Of a stretch of DNA of 6,446 nt, positions 1-5,198 are shown one piece after another (position 1 is the stretch's first letter; the number at the start of each line of letters is the position of its first letter). The position numbers were made by a program, and so were the translations under genes. Location of the stretch: positions 1 to 6,446 of the forward strand of contig WAOH01000144.1 of NCBI GenBank assembly GCA_015521385.1. Direction: 5' to 3'. The notes under the pieces were generated by a model. That model was not told the origin of the DNA, did not search any database, and saw only the letters and a program-made list of their open reading frames with translations. This DNA is from Thermoproteota archaeon. GTDB taxonomy: Archaea; Korarchaeota; Korarchaeia; Korarchaeales; Korarchaeaceae.

Positions 1-1
1 C

Positions 2-85
2 TTCATGAAGCTAGGGGAGTTTGGAAGGGGATACCTTAACGGAACAATCAGGAAGGAAGACGGGATATGGGTAATCAGGGGTTAG
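2..85 (+). CDS. C-terminal end of an unidentified protein (5' end outside window)
   Basis: This frame is open from the left edge to a TAG at 83-85 and is the only plus-strand frame open over this stretch. It encodes about 27 residues, ending in ...EDGIWVIRG. The mix of charged, glycine and aliphatic residues (GEFGRGYLNGTIRKEDG) looks like the last beta-strands of a globular protein, and AGG/ATA codons fit the neighbouring genes. No family can be assigned from so little. It lies on the same strand as sufC but is separated from it by about 256 bases, so it is probably not in the same operon. It could be a chance open frame, since 28 codons is short. Confidence 0.45.
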   Translation, partial: FMKLGEFGRGYLNGTIRKEDGIWVIRG

Positions 86-231
86 AGGTCCCTCTAGGGC
101 GTCATGGAATGCAAGGGTATGGGGATTTCGCAGACTCGACGAAGTTGACCCCACGTAGCCTCAAATGCGCGAACAAGCGGCGATGGTTGATTGAGCGTAC
201 TTCGGAATCTTCTAAAATAAGTGTATCAGGG

Positions 232-250
232 ACTCTCTCGGGAGGAGAGT
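232..250 (+). repeat. Perfect 6-bp inverted repeat (hairpin) in the spacer
   Basis: ACTCTC at 232-237 pairs exactly with GAGAGT at 245-250 around the 7-base loop TCGGGAG. No T-run follows, so it is not a standard terminator. It lies about 90 bases before sufC and would be in the 5' leader only if transcription began near the AT-rich stretch TCTAAAATAA at 211-220. Its role is unknown and it may be chance. Confidence 0.3.
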
Positions 251-302
251 GGGAAGAGCGTCGCAGATGGCCTGCCGACCTAACCGGATCCCACGTGCTC
301 GG

Positions 303-325
303 TTTTGATACGTTCGGCTTTTTAG
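303..325 (+). promoter_or_regulatory. Probable archaeal promoter region of the sufCB operon
   Basis: Two AT-rich boxes stand out just before sufC: TTTTGATA at 303-310 and CTTTTTAG at 318-325. An archaeal TATA box is normally centred about 27 bases before the transcription start. The second box would place the start near 348, giving a leaderless message beginning at the in-frame GTG at 348. The first would give a leader of roughly 9 bases before the ATG at 342. No Shine-Dalgarno sequence precedes either codon (the bases are CCGCCGCTCCT), which favours leaderless or near-leaderless initiation. Confidence 0.35.
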
Positions 326-341
326 CTAACCCGCCGCTCCT

Positions 342-1112
342 ATGGTTGTGGTTTCCCTGAGGGTGGAGGACCTCTGGGTGGAGGTCGCTGGAAGATCCGT
401 GCTGAGGGGAGTCAATTTGGAGGTGGGGGAGGGGGAACTGGTGGCCCTGATGGGGCCCAACGGATCGGGGAAGTCGTCCCTCCTCCACGCGATAATGGGA
501 AATCCCAAGTACAGGGTGGTGAGGGGGAGGATAGAGTTCCGCGGGCGGGATATAACCGGGCTCTCCCCGGATGAGAGGGCCAGAATTGGTCTGGGAATAG
601 CCATGCAGATGCCTCCGAGGCTCAAGGGGATCAGGCTGGGTGACCTGCTCGAGAGAATCGCGAGGATGAGGGGTACTTCCATGGACGAGGTCCTGGCCGC
701 GGCCAGGCTCATGAGAGCCGAGAAACTGCTTGACAGGGATCTCCACGAGGGATTCAGCGGGGGAGAGATCAAGAGGGCCGAGCTCCTCCTCCTGCTGGCT
801 CAGAGACCCAAGTTCTTCATGCTGGATGAGCCCGACTCGGGTGTCGATGTGGAGAGCCTCCCGCACCTGGGGGAGGTCATAAGGAGGATCCACTCCTCCC
901 GGAATGACAGGGCCTTCGAGAGGAGCTCGGGGATCATAGTGACCCACACCGGAAGCATACTCAAGCATGTGCCTTCGGTTAACAGGACCTTCATCCTCAT
1001 AAACGGGAGGATCAGGTGCTTCGGGGATCCGGGCGCGATACTGGAGGACGTTGAGAGGTACGGTTTCGAGGGATGCGTAAACTGCGTGCTGGTGGAGGGA
1101 GGGGAGGGATGA
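342..1112 (+). CDS. sufC: SufC-type Fe-S cluster assembly ATPase (SmsC-like)
   Basis: This cytosolic ABC-type ATPase, without a membrane partner, binds the SufB-type scaffold and uses ATP to drive conformational changes needed for Fe-S cluster building. It has 256 residues, the usual SufC size of about 250. In order: Walker A GPNGSGKSS at 38-46, Q-loop glutamine at 89 (AMQMPPRLKG), ABC signature FSGGEIKR at 138-145, Walker B with catalytic glutamate in FFMLDEPDSGVDV at 158-170, and the H-loop histidine at 202 (IIVTHTG). The SGGE(I/K)KR signature and the DExDSGxD stretch are typical of SufC rather than of transport ATPases. The ATG at 342 has no Shine-Dalgarno; the GTG at 348 would also give a normal N-terminus and may be the real start of a leaderless message. 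Its TGA overlaps the start of the next gene by 4 bases, indicating translational coupling. Identification is secure; the exact start is not. Confidence 0.95.
   Translation: MVVVSLRVEDLWVEVAGRSVLRGVNLEVGEGELVALMGPNGSGKSSLLHAIMGNPKYRVVRGRIEFRGRDITGLSPDERARIGLGIAMQMPPRLKGIRLGDLLERIARMRGTSMDEVLAAARLMRAEKLLDRDLHEGFSGGEIKRAELLLLLAQRPKFFMLDEPDSGVDVESLPHLGEVIRRIHSSRNDRAFERSSGIIVTHTGSILKHVPSVNRTFILINGRIRCFGDPGAILEDVERYGFEGCVNCVLVEGGEG
1096..1108 (+). promoter_or_regulatory. Shine-Dalgarno region that fixes the sufB start
   Basis: The purine-rich stretch AGGGAGGGGAGGG lies directly before ATG 1109 (and ATG 1112), inside the last codons of sufC. It supports re-initiation at the ATGA overlap. It argues against the longer reading from ATG 1073, whose extra 12 residues (MRKLRAGGGRGG) merely read the sufC tail in another frame. 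Confidence 0.6.
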
Positions 1113-2311
1113 TGCTGAACTTGGATGGGATCAGGAGAAGGGCCGAGTCGGCCTTGAACAAGCCGGCGGAGCACGGTCTGGACTTGGACATCGCCGAGTT
1201 TCCTCCTCCCCCTCCCCAAAGGTCCAGCAGGGAGATACTGGCGAGAAGCTACCACGTCCTCGCCAGTTTGGGCATAGATCCGACGAAGGAGGGGACCTAC
1301 ATCCAGGTGGACGAGGAACCGGTGGAGATAAGGACTGGGATTGAGGGGGTCAGGCTCTACACTCTGAGCGGCGCCCTTAAAGAGGGCCTGATCGACGATT
1401 ACTTCTGGAAGCTCCTCCCCGTGGATACTGACAAGTACACGGCAGCTGCCGAGCTCTTCGGGAATCACGAGGGCTACGTCATAATAGCGGAGGAGGGAGC
1501 GAGGGTGGAGAGGCCCATCCAAGCCTGCTTGTTGATGGCCAGCCCGGGGAGCATTCAGGCCCCCCACAACATCATAGTGGTGGAGGAGGGAGCCGAGCTC
1601 CACGTGACCACAGGCTGCCTCACCATGATGGAAATGCCCGGACTACACGCCGGGGTATCCGAGTTTTACGTTAAGAGGGGAGGGAAGCTGACTTACACAA
1701 TGATACACGAGTGGGCTGAGACCACCCATGTGAGGCCCAGGACGGCAGTCGTGGTGGAGGAGGGTGGGGAGTACATCAGCCACTACGTGAATCTGACCCC
1801 CACTGCTAGCCTGCAGACCGATCCCAAGGTATACTTAGTCGGTAAGGGAGCGAGGGCCTACCTGTCATCCGTGATAGTCTCGAAGGGCTCCTCTCTGATG
1901 GATGTCGGCGGGACGGTTCACCTGAGAGCCCCTGAGACCTCGGCGGAGATTGTCTCCAAGGCCATCACCAAGGACAGGGCCCGGGTCATCACAAGGTCGC
2001 TGATCTCTGCCGAGGCCCCGCGAACGAGGGGGCACATAGAGTGCGACGGCCTCCTCCTATCTAGAGAATCGAGGATACTCACCACTCCCTCGCTGGACGC
2101 CTGGGTGGACGATGTCCAGCTCTCCCACGAGGCCGCCGTGGGCAGGCTGGGAGAGGACCAGATCTACTACCTGATGACGAAGGGCTTCACCGAGGAGGAG
2201 GCCACGAGCATGCTGGTGAGGGGGTTCATGGAGGTTCGTATCGAGGGTCTTCCGGAGCAGCTGAGGAGGCAGATAGAGGCGGCCATGGACATGGCGGCGG
2301 CAGGGTTGTGA
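1109..2311 (+). CDS. sufB: SufB/SufD-family Fe-S scaffold protein, SufB type (SmsB-like)
   Basis: This is the scaffold partner of SufC on which Fe-S clusters are assembled and passed to apoproteins in the cytosol. At 400 residues it is shorter than E. coli SufB (about 495) and close to the compact archaeal form. The N-terminal 90 residues are helical and variable with a proline run (PPPPPQ, 32-37). Next is a long right-handed beta-helix core rich in GG and GxE turns (for example VVVEEGAELHVTTGC and VVEEGGEYISHYVNL). The C-terminal helical SufC-docking region contains HEAAVGRLGEDQIYYL and TKGFTEEEATSMLVRGF. The sequence ECDGLLL carries Cys312, and LSHEA carries His340 and Glu341. These match in context and spacing the E. 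coli SufB Cys405 and Glu434 known to be needed for assembly, so the protein is SufB-like rather than SufD-like. It overlaps sufC by 4 bases. No sufD, sufS or sufU follows; the next gene is convergent. The likely active form is a homodimer bound to two SufC (inference from family knowledge). Confidence 0.93.
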   Translation: MMLNLDGIRRRAESALNKPAEHGLDLDIAEFPPPPPQRSSREILARSYHVLASLGIDPTKEGTYIQVDEEPVEIRTGIEGVRLYTLSGALKEGLIDDYFWKLLPVDTDKYTAAAELFGNHEGYVIIAEEGARVERPIQACLLMASPGSIQAPHNIIVVEEGAELHVTTGCLTMMEMPGLHAGVSEFYVKRGGKLTYTMIHEWAETTHVRPRTAVVVEEGGEYISHYVNLTPTASLQTDPKVYLVGKGARAYLSSVIVSKGSSLMDVGGTVHLRAPETSAEIVSKAITKDRARVITRSLISAEAPRTRGHIECDGLLLSRESRILTTPSLDAWVDDVQLSHEAAVGRLGEDQIYYLMTKGFTEEEATSMLVRGFMEVRIEGLPEQLRRQIEAAMDMAAAGL

Positions 2312-2343
2312 GAGGATTGATCGGGCACCGCAGCGGTGAACGC

Positions 2344-2362
2344 GCTCCTCCTATCTAGGAGC
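2344..2362. repeat. Hairpin between the convergent genes sufB and nnr
   Basis: GCTCCT at 2344-2349 pairs perfectly with AGGAGC at 2357-2362 around the loop CCTATCT. It sits in the 68-base gap between the two facing stop codons, where a shared transcript-end structure would be expected. There is no T-tract on either side, so a termination role is only suggested by position. Confidence 0.3.
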
Positions 2363-2379
2363 CCCACCTCCAGCTACGA

Positions 2380-3954
2380 TCATACGACCGGAAGCGAGTA
2401 CCTGATCCTGATCCCCTCGAAGTCCTCCCTCAGCAGCTTCATGGCCTGGGGAAGATACTCCATTATGTCGCCAGCGGTCATCCCATCCTCGCCCTTCTCG
2501 CCGGCGGCAAGATCCCCAGCCAGACCGTGGACGAAGACCCCCATCCTCACCGCCTCACCTATCTCGAACCCTATCCCGTACATCGCCGCTATCGTGCCGG
2601 TCAGCACGTCTCCGGAGCCAGCCGTCGCCATTCCCGGATTCCCGGTCATATTGATGTAGGCCCTGCCGTCGGGGAAGGCGATGATGCTGTGGGCTCCCTT
2701 CAGCACCACGTAGGCGTTGTACTCACTGGCGAACCTCCTGGCCACGCCCACCTTGTCAGAGTCTATCTCCGCCACGCTCAGACCGGTAAGGCGGGACATC
2801 TCTCCCATGTGGGGGGTCAGCACGGTAGGTGCGGTCCTGCCCTTCAGGACCCTCAAATCTTTAGAGATGGCGGTGAGCCCGTCCCCGTCTATTATGACGG
2901 GCCTGTCCACCCGCGATGCGAGCCTCCTTATCAGCTCTTGGGTCTCCTCGTTGAGGGAGGTGCCCGGACCTAGCGCCACCACGTCAATGTCGTACCTCCC
3001 TATCACCTCCAGTATGTAGTCCTCGTTCTCCATGGCGATGGATCCCGCCTCGGTCTCCCTGAGCGGGATGTAAACGACCTCGCTGGCCTTCGAGGCTATG
3101 TGGGGTATTACCGACTCCGGAGCTGCGAGCCTGGAGTAACCGCCCCCCGCCTTCATGAACGACAGTGCCGTGAAGTAGGGGGCTCCGTAGTAGTTCCTGG
3201 CACCCGCAACGGTCAGCAGCTTCCCGAAGGTGCCCTTGTGCCCCCACTTCACCCTCTCCGGTAAGGGCAGGGGATCGTTGAGCTCAGTCTCTAGGTGCGA
3301 GTACATCTCCGGCGGGAAGGATATGTGGCAGACGTACAGCCTGCCGCAGTAGTCGTAACCGGGGTAGAGTATGTTACCCAGCTTGGGCAGGCCGAATGTG
3401 ACCGTGTAATCGGCCTTGACCGCGACCCCGTAGACCTTCCCGTCGTTCCCACCGATACCCGATGGGATGTCGACGGCGAACACCACCTTTCCCGAGGAGT
3501 TTATCGCCTCTATAACATCCCTGTATATCCCTCCGACCTCCCTGGTCAGGCCGGTGCCGAAGATCCCATCTACCACGGCTTCGGACCATTCCAGCCCCTC
3601 GATCAGGGACTCGATGCCCTCGTCCCTGACCCTGTGCGTCTCCAGACCTATCCTCTCAACGATCTCGTAGTTCTTCTTGGCTGAGCCCCTGAACTTGGCG
3701 GGATCCCCCACCAGGTAGACCCTGACCTCGCCACCGTTAGAGTGGAGCTTCCTCGCCACCACGAGCGCGTCCCCACCGTTGTTCCCCGAGCCAGCCACGA
3801 CGGCGAACCTCCTGCCCCTGACCCCGAACTCCCTCTCTATCACGAAGAAGAGCGCGTTCCCCGCGTTCTCCATCAGGAGGTCCTGATCTATCCCGTACCT
3901 CTCCATGGCGGTGGAATCGAGGACCCTCATCTCATCCACAGTGCTGACCTTCAA
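2380..3954 (-). CDS. nnr: Bifunctional NAD(P)H-hydrate repair enzyme (epimerase + ADP-dependent dehydratase)
   Basis: The enzyme repairs NADH and NADPH damaged by hydration: the N-terminal domain (YjeF_N/NnrE) interconverts the R and S hydrates, and the C-terminal ribokinase-like domain (NnrD) dehydrates the S form using ADP. From the TTG start it has 524 residues, normal for the fusion. Epimerase motifs are MENAG (28-32), GSGNNGGDA (55-63), DGIFGTG (129-135) and DIPSG (162-166). In the dehydratase half GHKGTFGKLLTVAG, ALGPGT, IIDGDGLTAI, LTPHMGEM and the catalytic loop GSGDVLTG (446-453) are all intact. I place the start at the TTG at 3952-3954 because the product then begins MKVSTVDEMRVLDS, the standard family N-terminus. 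The ATG at 4086 would add 44 residues unlike the family, read antisense to a gene relic. It is transcribed alone, towards sufB. Confidence 0.93.
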   Translation of the reverse strand: MKVSTVDEMRVLDSTAMERYGIDQDLLMENAGNALFFVIEREFGVRGRRFAVVAGSGNNGGDALVVARKLHSNGGEVRVYLVGDPAKFRGSAKKNYEIVERIGLETHRVRDEGIESLIEGLEWSEAVVDGIFGTGLTREVGGIYRDVIEAINSSGKVVFAVDIPSGIGGNDGKVYGVAVKADYTVTFGLPKLGNILYPGYDYCGRLYVCHISFPPEMYSHLETELNDPLPLPERVKWGHKGTFGKLLTVAGARNYYGAPYFTALSFMKAGGGYSRLAAPESVIPHIASKASEVVYIPLRETEAGSIAMENEDYILEVIGRYDIDVVALGPGTSLNEETQELIRRLASRVDRPVIIDGDGLTAISKDLRVLKGRTAPTVLTPHMGEMSRLTGLSVAEIDSDKVGVARRFASEYNAYVVLKGAHSIIAFPDGRAYINMTGNPGMATAGSGDVLTGTIAAMYGIGFEIGEAVRMGVFVHGLAGDLAAGEKGEDGMTAGDIMEYLPQAMKLLREDFEGIRIRYSLPVV

Positions 3955-3984
3955 GGCGACACCCGCGAATTGGGAGGGCCCTTC

Positions 3985-3990
3985 AATATT
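3985..3990 (-). promoter_or_regulatory. TATA-like box of nnr
   Basis: AATATT, the most AT-rich hexamer upstream of the nnr TTG start, is centred about 33 bases before it on the minus strand. This would give a leader of only a few bases. It supports the TTG start over the ATG at 4086, because this box would lie inside the longer reading. Confidence 0.4.
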
Positions 3991-4015
3991 GTCGTTTCCA
4001 TGCCCCTCCGAGGTC

Positions 4016-4030
4016 CCCCATCGAATGGGG
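4016..4030. repeat. Short perfect hairpin in the nnr divergent spacer
   Basis: CCCCAT at 4016-4021 pairs with ATGGGG at 4025-4030 around a CGA loop. It sits between the nnr TATA-like box and the gene relic at 4054. It could be a protein-binding palindrome or chance; there is no further support. Confidence 0.2.
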
Positions 4031-4053
4031 ATCACGCCCCCAGCCAGGAATTG

Positions 4054-4209
4054 ATGGAACCTGTTCGCTCCGTGAGGAGCGCTCACCTCGATGCGTACAT
4101 ATTCACAGGCAGGTCCCGACCCCGCGACATTGAAGGACGAACCTGTCCGGGAAAGATTATCACTTCCCTTGGGATGCCCATCCGATGCACCGCGGGACCA
4201 AGCTGCTAG
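4054..4209 (+). pseudogene. Relic of an acyl-CoA thioesterase N-terminus (hotdog domain 1)
   Basis: The frame starting at ATG 4054 begins MEPVRSVRSAHLDAY. Residues 10-24 of the intact thioesterase at 5199-6113 read MEFIRFVRSAHLNAY: 11 of 15 residues are identical, plus V/I and D/N exchanges. By my count the DNA matches at 31 of 45 bases, and many differences fall in third codon positions, as expected of two copies that diverged while coding. The similarity continues weakly (IFTGR against LYGGW, with a two-residue gap) and is lost after about 4113. There is no WxxxD active-site segment, and the frame stops at 4207-4209 inside the next gene. I infer a truncated second copy of the gene or the remains of an ancestral start. 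An AGGA at 4047-4050 precedes the ATG. A real 51-residue peptide is possible but unlikely. Confidence 0.5.
4152..4161 (+). promoter_or_regulatory. TATA-like box of the membrane-protein gene at 4185
   Basis: AAAGATTATC is an isolated AT-rich stretch in a GC-rich spacer, centred about 28 bases before ATG 4185. That is the distance expected for a leaderless archaeal transcript. No Shine-Dalgarno precedes the ATG (GGGATGCCCATCCG), which agrees with leaderless initiation. Confidence 0.4.
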
Positions 4210-4817
4210 TCCTCGAGTATCGCAGGATATCCGGGGTGTTGCTCCTGTTCTTCGGCCTGATCTTCCTCTCCTCCGGGATCCTCGGCTTCTTCCTCCCCGT
4301 GACCCTCATCATGGTGATCGTCAGCTCGGCGCTCATCTACAAGGGGGTGAGGACCCTCACCGCTAAGGGACCCGGCTGGCTGGCCGACATGGCAACTCTC
4401 GAGGGAGATGTCCTTATCCTCCGGGAGCCGGTCGCCCTCACTCCCGGCAGGCTCACCCTCGCCTCGGACGACGGATACTCCATGGTTTACCCCGAATTCA
4501 GGCCCCTCGGAGAGCCCGAACGCCGTCGGAGGATCGAGCTGGGTGGGGAGGGCGGTCTGATATCCGGGCTCGAGTGGTTCCACGCCGGGAGCGGGAGGCC
4601 AGCCGTGGAGTGGATCGACCTCCCGGCCTACAGGGCCGAGCTGGACGGAGGTAGCGCGGTGATCGCCGCGCTCCCCAGGCTCACTCACTCGATCTCCCTG
4701 AACGAGGGATCCCTGTCCGTGAGCGAGGGAGAGGACTTCGGTTACTGCACTCTGACGGGAGAGGGGGGAGGCTATCGGGTAGCTTCACGTACGTCAAGGC
4801 CAGGAGCAGGTCCCTGA
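4185..4817 (+). CDS. Unknown membrane-anchored protein, N-terminal part (frame broken near 4763)
   Basis: I do not recognise this protein. The first 14 residues are short and basic (MHRGTKLLVLEYRR). Two closely spaced hydrophobic helices follow at about 15-35 and 38-52 (LLLFFGLIFLSSGILGFF, then VTLIMVIVSSALIY), separated by a proline. The hairpin would anchor the protein with both ends on the same side, probably the cytoplasm given the basic start. After KGVRTL comes a soluble region of beta-strand character with many glycines and charged residues. From about residue 193 the reading becomes unnatural (YRVASRTSRPGAGP, stop at 4815-4817), while the -1 frame continues smoothly into the next entry. 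If the frames are joined the protein is about 310 residues. The start is the only ATG before the helices. It is flanked by spacers on both sides, so it is probably transcribed alone. Confidence 0.7.
   Translation: MHRGTKLLVLEYRRISGVLLLFFGLIFLSSGILGFFLPVTLIMVIVSSALIYKGVRTLTAKGPGWLADMATLEGDVLILREPVALTPGRLTLASDDGYSMVYPEFRPLGEPERRRRIELGGEGGLISGLEWFHAGSGRPAVEWIDLPAYRAELDGGSAVIAALPRLTHSISLNEGSLSVSEGEDFGYCTLTGEGGGYRVASRTSRPGAGP
4763..4769 (+). other. Frameshift point: G6 run matching a -1 slippery heptamer
   Basis: In the upstream frame the codons read GAG GGG GGA, so the bases G GGG GGA fit the X XXY YYZ pattern of -1 slippery sites. Slipping back one base here changes TGEGGG-YRVA... to TGEGGG-RLSGSFTYVKA..., which reads on without a stop to 5116. 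The simplest alternative is one G lost from the homopolymer, either in the assembly or as a true mutation. Confidence 0.5.
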
Positions 4818-4831
4818 GGCTGGAAATCGAG

Positions 4832-5116
4832 GTGGAGAGGATGGGAGTGAGGTACAGGCTCATTATCGCGGAGATGAGGGATTCAGGGGGCTCCTTCTTC
4901 GAGTGGAGCCCCGACATAAATGACGGCGCTTTCCTCATCCTGAACCCGGGGGATCCCCTGTCAATCAGGGAGCTGCTCGAGATGCTCCGGGTGGAGACCC
5001 CTGTCATCGCAGGAACCGCCTGGAGGGACGCCAGGGCGAAACTCAGGCTGATCTTGGACATCCCCTTGGGCGAGGATGTGACGGATGAGACTGAGCTGAA
5101 GGTGGACTGCAGCTGA
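4832..5116 (+). CDS. C-terminal part of the same unknown membrane-anchored protein
   Basis: This is most likely not a separate gene but the downstream half of the protein starting at 4185, displaced by one base. The frame is open and protein-like well before the GTG at 4832: it reads LSGSFTYVKARSRSLRLE then IEVERMGVRYRLIIAEM, with alternating polar and hydrophobic residues typical of beta-strands. The remainder contains GGSFFEWSPDINDGAF, a helix-like SIRELLEMLRV, and ends in ELKVDCS. No enzyme motif or known domain is recognised. If it is translated on its own, ATG 4841 has the better start signal, with GAGGTG at 4829-4834 placed 6 bases upstream; such purine runs are common by chance in these genes. 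It ends 82 bases before the thioesterase. Confidence 0.65.
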   Translation: MERMGVRYRLIIAEMRDSGGSFFEWSPDINDGAFLILNPGDPLSIRELLEMLRVETPVIAGTAWRDARAKLRLILDIPLGEDVTDETELKVDCS

Positions 5117-5128
5117 GGGCTCAAGCCC
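5117..5128 (+). repeat. Small hairpin right after the stop codon
   Basis: GGGC at 5117-5120 pairs with GCCC at 5125-5128 around TCAA, immediately after the TGA at 5114-5116. Its position suggests a transcript-end structure, but it has only 4 base pairs and no T-run follows. Confidence 0.2.
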
Positions 5129-5160
5129 GATCAGGTGGGTGAACGTAACCGAGTTTCAGT

Positions 5161-5170
5161 CCTTTTAAGG
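5161..5170 (+). promoter_or_regulatory. TATA-like box of the thioesterase gene
   Basis: CCTTTTAAGG is the only AT-rich element in the 82-base gap and is centred about 33 bases before ATG 5199. The message would then start about 6-8 bases upstream of the ATG. It indicates that the thioesterase has its own promoter rather than depending on the preceding gene. Confidence 0.5.
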
Positions 5171-5198
5171 GGATCGCTCACATTCCTGCGGGGATCGG

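Larger units (their letters stand above)
86..341. other. Unexplained spacer upstream of sufC
   Basis: About 256 bases with no gene I can assign. Base composition is more AT-rich than the flanking genes. A plus-strand frame starting at ATG 67 stays open to 360 (97 codons), but it begins inside the preceding gene tail, runs into sufC, and uses CGT, CGC, TCG, TCT and TTT codons that the neighbours avoid, so I do not call it a gene. I looked for tRNA, 5S, SRP RNA and RNase P signatures and saw none: there is no GTTCRA T-loop or similar core. Two hairpins can be drawn, at 232-250 (separate entry) and a weaker one, AACCG at 282-286 with CGGTT at 300-304, running into a T4 at 303-306 that could end an upstream transcript. 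It may be a decayed gene, a small RNA or a long regulatory leader. Confidence 0.5.

Noticed and set aside
86..341. tRNA or other conserved RNA gene in the spacer before sufC
   Set aside because: Both strands lack a T-loop (GTTCRA), an acceptor-stem pairing and the core sequences of 5S, SRP or RNase P RNA. C/D-box motifs (RTGATGA with CTGA) were also not found in a proper arrangement.
102..968. Minus-strand open frame of 288 codons opposite sufC
   Set aside because: It is antisense to an unmistakable SufC with all ABC motifs and is rich in proline, histidine and glycine, as expected of the shadow of a GC-rich gene.
1073..1108. Longer sufB start adding MRKLRAGGGRGG
   Set aside because: The extra residues lie wholly within the sufC coding end, and a strong Shine-Dalgarno sits directly before ATG 1109, which also gives the typical ATGA overlap.
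800..1603. Minus-strand open frame of 267 codons across the sufC-sufB junction
   Set aside because: It covers the antisense of two well-supported genes, has low-complexity composition and no recognisable motif.
2051..2358. 14-base exact repeat CTCCTCCTATCTAG at 2051-2064 and 2345-2358
   Set aside because: One copy is inside sufB coding sequence and the other forms part of the intergenic hairpin. In sequence this biased towards CTCC runs a 14-base match may be chance, and no further copies were seen.
4206..4688. Minus-strand open frame of 160 codons opposite the unknown membrane protein
   Set aside because: It is highly acidic, low-complexity sequence that is simply antisense to the transmembrane helices and following region; the plus strand has a promoter-like box and a plausible protein.
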